Part shown: positions 33,135-35,153 of the stretch, piece after piece
Layout: the number at the start of each line of letters is the position of its first letter
Numbering within the stretch: the stretch's first letter is position 1
NCBI GenBank assembly: GCA_023270015.1
Contig: JAGDXZ010000051.1
Location: 1 to 35,153, forward strand
Direction: 5' to 3'
DNA: 35,153 nt
Source: Microcaldota archaeon
Lineage (GTDB): Archaea > Micrarchaeota > Micrarchaeia > Micrarchaeales > CABMGC01
Position numbers and translations under genes: made by a program
Notes under the pieces: generated by a model
The model's input: the letters and a program-made list of their open reading frames with translations, nothing else
Told to the model about the DNA's origin: nothing
Database searches by the model: none

Positions 33135-33337
33135 ACCATCAGTTCCACTAAACCAAAAATTTTTCCTTTGTTTCTTGTTAATACAAAAACCAAGGTCTTC
33201 GGAAAAGCGGTCGCGGCATCTACTGAGAAAACTGGAGGGTCTAGCGGGCGAAGCCTGCTGACGAGGTCATCAGCGTTCGTGAATTCAATATTGCTCCAAT
33301 AGTTAGCAGCATATTTAAGTTTATGCTTTTTGATTTG
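33128..33337 (-). pseudogene. C-terminal remnant of an unrecognised gene
   Basis: An open frame of about 68 codons runs from just after a stop at 33338 to a stop at 33128, with no usable start codon in its first part. The translation looks protein-like, not random: 'AANYWSNIEFTNADDLVSRL', 'RPLDPPVFSVDAATAFPKTL', then 'VFVLTRNKGKIFGLVEL'. Its GC-rich middle sits inside AT-rich DNA, as expected of former coding sequence. I do not recognise the family. It could also be a small gene using a rare start, but no start or ribosome-binding site supports that. Confidence 0.4.
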
Positions 33338-33468
33338 TTATATTATCAAATGATATTTATAAGAGCATAAAATAGAGAGAATGCATTCGTGCATACTTGC
33401 TTGCCATATGCCTGCTATACAATTTATCATAATTCCTGTATAGTCTACTATATAACTTGGACAATTTG

Positions 33469-33611
33469 CTATCTGCCCAGTACCTCCTCAATAGCATCAA
33501 GGCCGAAAAGGAGCACAGGCTCCTCTTTGCAAGCTTTTCCATTTTATCGGTAAAGCCGGATTTGCTGAAGAGCGCGAAGCCAAACAGGGCTGCAAGTTGA
33601 CCAAAACTTTC
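33469..33611 (-). pseudogene. Frameshifted C-terminal remnant, archaeal ATPase/DUF234-like
   Basis: Reading from 33611, one frame gives 'QLAALFGFALFSKSGFTDKM' and then 'EKLAKR'. Near 33520 the sensible reading moves to another frame, giving 'EEPVLLFGLDAIEEVLGR' and a stop at 33469. Joined, this resembles the end of archaeal AAA ATPases carrying a C-terminal DUF234 nuclease-like domain ('SKSGFT...' followed by a strand and a final helix). The match is by eye. Stops upstream show that the rest is gone or scrambled. Confidence 0.4.
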
Positions 33612-33722
33612 TTAGCTTAGAAGTATTATGGTTTGTGGAGATGCAAAGCCATTCGCAGAAAGGCTTATCTAGTGCTTATATTCCAGCCCTTTTCGGCAAG
33701 AGGACCCGCACTCGATAGGCTT

Positions 33723-33741
33723 ATAAGGGCTTCGCCCTTAT
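33723..33741. terminator. Hairpin downstream of the LRV-repeat gene
   Basis: ATAAGGGC and GCCCTTAT form an 8-bp stem around a TTC loop. It lies 133 bases past the stop of the minus-strand repeat gene and could end that transcript or stabilise its 3' end. Archaeal terminators are usually plain T-runs, so the role is uncertain. Confidence 0.35.
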
Positions 33742-33873
33742 GTCATATCATCATAAATATTTTATGAAGATAAATAAAGATATTCATAAGCCCCTATTCC
33801 TTAATTTGGAGCCTATTTTCAACTGCCTAACTGCACAAATTATGGACAACTACACAAATCTATAGACAAAGAT

Positions 33874-35153
33874 TTATTTTCGCAGCAACTCTCTTTTATT
33901 TAAGGCCTCTCGCGCTGCCATTCTGACATACCCATCCTCATCATTGCTCAACTTTTCCAATACCTCTTTTGGAGTTTTTGGATTCTCTGCAACCGCTTCT
34001 CTTACACGCCACTTCTCATCCTTGCTCAACTCTACCAATATTTCTTCTGGAGTATTTTGATTCCATGCAACCACTGCCCTGACATATGGATTCTCATCCT
34101 TGCTCAACCTTTCCAATACCTCTTTTGGAGTATTTGGATTTCCTGCAACCGCTTTCCTGACATACAGATTTTCATCCTTGCTCAACTCTTTCAATATCTC
34201 TTCTGGAGTATTTGGATTTCCTGCAACCCCTTTTCTAACCTCCCAATCTTCATTCTTGCTCAACCTTTCCAATGCCTCTTTTGGAGTATTTGGATTCCAT
34301 GCAACCTCCGCCCTGACACGCCAATCCTCATCCTTGCTCAACTCTGCCAATACCTCTTTTGGAGTCTTACGATTCCTTGCAACCGCTTCCCTGATCTCCA
34401 GATCTTCATCCTTGCTCAACTCTTTCAATGTCTCTTCTGGAGTATTTGGATTTCCTGCAACCGCTTCTCTTACACGCCAATGCTTATCCTTGCTCAACGC
34501 TTCCAATACCTCTTTTGGAGTTTTTGGATTTCCTGCAACCGCTGCCCTGACCTCCCACTCTTCATTCTTGCTCAACCTTTTCAATGTCTCTTCTGGAGTA
34601 TTTGGATTTCCTGCAACCCTTATTCTAACCTCCAGATCTTCATTCTTGCTCAACCTTTTCAATGTCTCTTCTGGAGTATTTTGATTCTTTGCAACTCTTC
34701 TCCTAACCTCCAGATCTTCATCCTTGCTCAACCTTTCCAATACCCCTTTTGGAGTTTTTGGATTTCCTGCAACCGCTGCCCTGACATCCGAACTTCCATC
34801 CTTGCTCAACCTTTTCAATGTCTCTTCTGGAGTATTTGGATTCCCTGCAACTCCTGCTCTGACATCTGGATTCTCATCCTTGCTCAACTTTTCCAATACC
34901 TCTTTTGGAGTTTTTGGATTCCATGCAACCAGTAACCTGATATACCAATCCTCATCCTTGCTCAACTCTACCAATACCTCTTCTGGAGTTTTTGGATTCC
35001 TTACAACCGCTGCCCTGACATCACGACCATCCTTGCTCAACTCCACCAATACCTCTTTTGGAGTATTTGGATTTCCTGCAACCTCTAACCTGACACGCCA
35101 ATCTCTATCCTTGCTCAACTTTTCCAATGCCTCTTCTGAAGTATTTGGATTCC
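33874..35153 (-). CDS. LRV/HEAT-like repeat protein, N-terminus beyond the window
   Basis: The open frame runs from its stop at 33874 to the window edge, so the start is not in view. A TTG at 35127 is merely an internal Leu. At least 426 codons are visible. They consist of about 16 copies of a 26-residue unit, consensus N-P-N/K-T-P-E/K-E-V/T-L-x-x-L-S-K-D-E-D-x-x-V-R-x-x-V-A-G. This matches the leucine-rich repeat variant (LRV) pattern, a superhelix of alternating helices related to HEAT repeats that usually binds other macromolecules. The last copy degenerates into a basic tail ('ALNKRELLRK'). Neighbouring copies alternate between K-T-P-K-E-V-L-E and N-T-P-E-E-T-L-K types, pointing to two-unit duplications. 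There is no membrane segment in the visible part. The binding partner is unknown. Confidence 0.85.
   Translation of the reverse strand, partial: NPNTSEEALEKLSKDRDWRVRLEVAGNPNTPKEVLVELSKDGRDVRAAVVRNPKTPEEVLVELSKDEDWYIRLLVAWNPKTPKEVLEKLSKDENPDVRAGVAGNPNTPEETLKRLSKDGSSDVRAAVAGNPKTPKGVLERLSKDEDLEVRRRVAKNQNTPEETLKRLSKNEDLEVRIRVAGNPNTPEETLKRLSKNEEWEVRAAVAGNPKTPKEVLEALSKDKHWRVREAVAGNPNTPEETLKELSKDEDLEIREAVARNRKTPKEVLAELSKDEDWRVRAEVAWNPNTPKEALERLSKNEDWEVRKGVAGNPNTPEEILKELSKDENLYVRKAVAGNPNTPKEVLERLSKDENPYVRAVVAWNQNTPEEILVELSKDEKWRVREAVAENPKTPKEVLEKLSNDEDGYVRMAAREALNKRELLRK
33910..35153 (-). repeat. 78-bp tandem repeat array (coding)
   Basis: The DNA encoding the LRV units repeats every 78 bases, with near-identical blocks such as CCTTGCTCAAC and TTTTGGAGT recurring in each copy on the plus strand. 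Alternate copies are more alike, giving a weaker 156-base period. The array reaches the window edge, so total copy number is unknown and it may vary between strains. Confidence 0.8.

Larger units (their letters stand above)
33086..33873. other. Gene-poor stretch with decayed gene remnants and a hairpin
   Basis: No intact gene is seen in 788 bases. Contents are a TATA box for the Nudix gene (33123-33134, minus), a promoterless open fragment (33128-33337, minus), a frameshifted remnant (33469-33611, minus), and an 8-bp hairpin with a TTC loop (33723-33741). A short open frame at 33357-33542 is only part of the second remnant read in one frame. The rest (33742-33873) is AT-rich, with nothing recognisable. 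Confidence 0.55.

Noticed and set aside
33200-33300. GC-rich patch considered as a tRNA or C/D-box RNA (it contains TGATGA and CTGA on the minus strand)
   Set aside because: No cloverleaf or proper box spacing. The minus-strand reading is continuous and protein-like, so a coding remnant explains the GC content better.
33357-33542. Minus-strand open frame of 61 codons
   Set aside because: Only its first third reads like protein, and that part continues sensibly in another frame; it is one reading of a frameshifted remnant.
34057-34935. Long open frames on the plus strand opposite the LRV repeat gene (about 290 and 190 codons)
   Set aside because: The 78-bp repeat is a multiple of three, so any frame open in one unit stays open in all. 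The translations are Phe/Ile/Cys-rich repeats without sense, while the minus strand gives a clean LRV pattern.
33910-35153. Possible CRISPR array
   Set aside because: Repeats are 78 bp, contiguous and protein-coding with no unique spacers, and no cas genes are nearby.

Overview
The window is archaeal. It carries TFB, RNA polymerase subunit L, eukaryote-type ribosomal proteins (eS1, eS19, eL31, eL39, archaeal uS15), prefoldin alpha, a PDCD5-family protein, FtsY, an archaeal ThrRS with a DTD-like editing domain, DUF99 and MEMO1-family proteins. Several genes have a TATA-like box about 25-32 bases before the start codon (leaderless style), while others use GGTG or GGAG ribosome-binding sites. 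Compact enzymes (ValRS about 787 aa, ThrRS 560 aa) and tight gene packing would suit a small-genome lineage such as a Micrarchaeota- or other DPANN-like archaeon. That placement is inference and needs a marker-gene tree.

Layout. Positions 1-3515 are an AT-rich island with two poorly recognised proteins and a structured intergenic stretch ending in a strong UUCG hairpin. Positions 3547-9002 hold pyrimidine genes: class 2 dihydroorotate dehydrogenase, divergent from carA-carB. Positions 9272-9871 encode an anchored surface protein. Positions 9878-11560 are thrS. Positions 11614-15236 are a minus-strand operon: uS15, eS1, MEMO1-like protein, NodU-type carbamoyltransferase. valS follows at 15339-17702.

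Positions 17813-20765 (minus strand) form the most interesting unit: a 56-aa charged peptide with a Cys-containing C-terminus, a radical SAM/SPASM enzyme, and a truncated PEP-synthase-like phosphotransferase that has ATP-grasp and phosphohistidine domains but no PEP/pyruvate barrel. It looks like an archaeal peptide-maturation (RiPP-like) cassette inserted among housekeeping genes.

Positions 20930-24042 hold TFB, a small membrane protein, prefoldin alpha and ftsY. These converge on rpoL-DUF99 (minus). A divergent promoter then drives eS19, PDCD5, eL39 and eL31, the last with a long low-complexity tail. Next come a B12-type radical SAM protein, a DtxR-type regulator with a 23-bp palindrome upstream of its TATA box, a co-transcribed NicO/RcnA-like metal transporter, class II lysS (minus), an alkaline-phosphatase/sulfatase-fold protein and a Nudix hydrolase.

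Positions 33086-33873 hold remnants of decayed genes. From 33874 to the window edge there is a long array of 26-residue LRV/HEAT-like repeats whose gene runs off the end.

Functional links: CarAB makes carbamoyl phosphate for pyrimidines and plausibly for the NodU-type carbamoyltransferase. The DtxR-like regulator probably controls itself and the metal transporter. The translation and protein-targeting genes are ordinary archaeal core.
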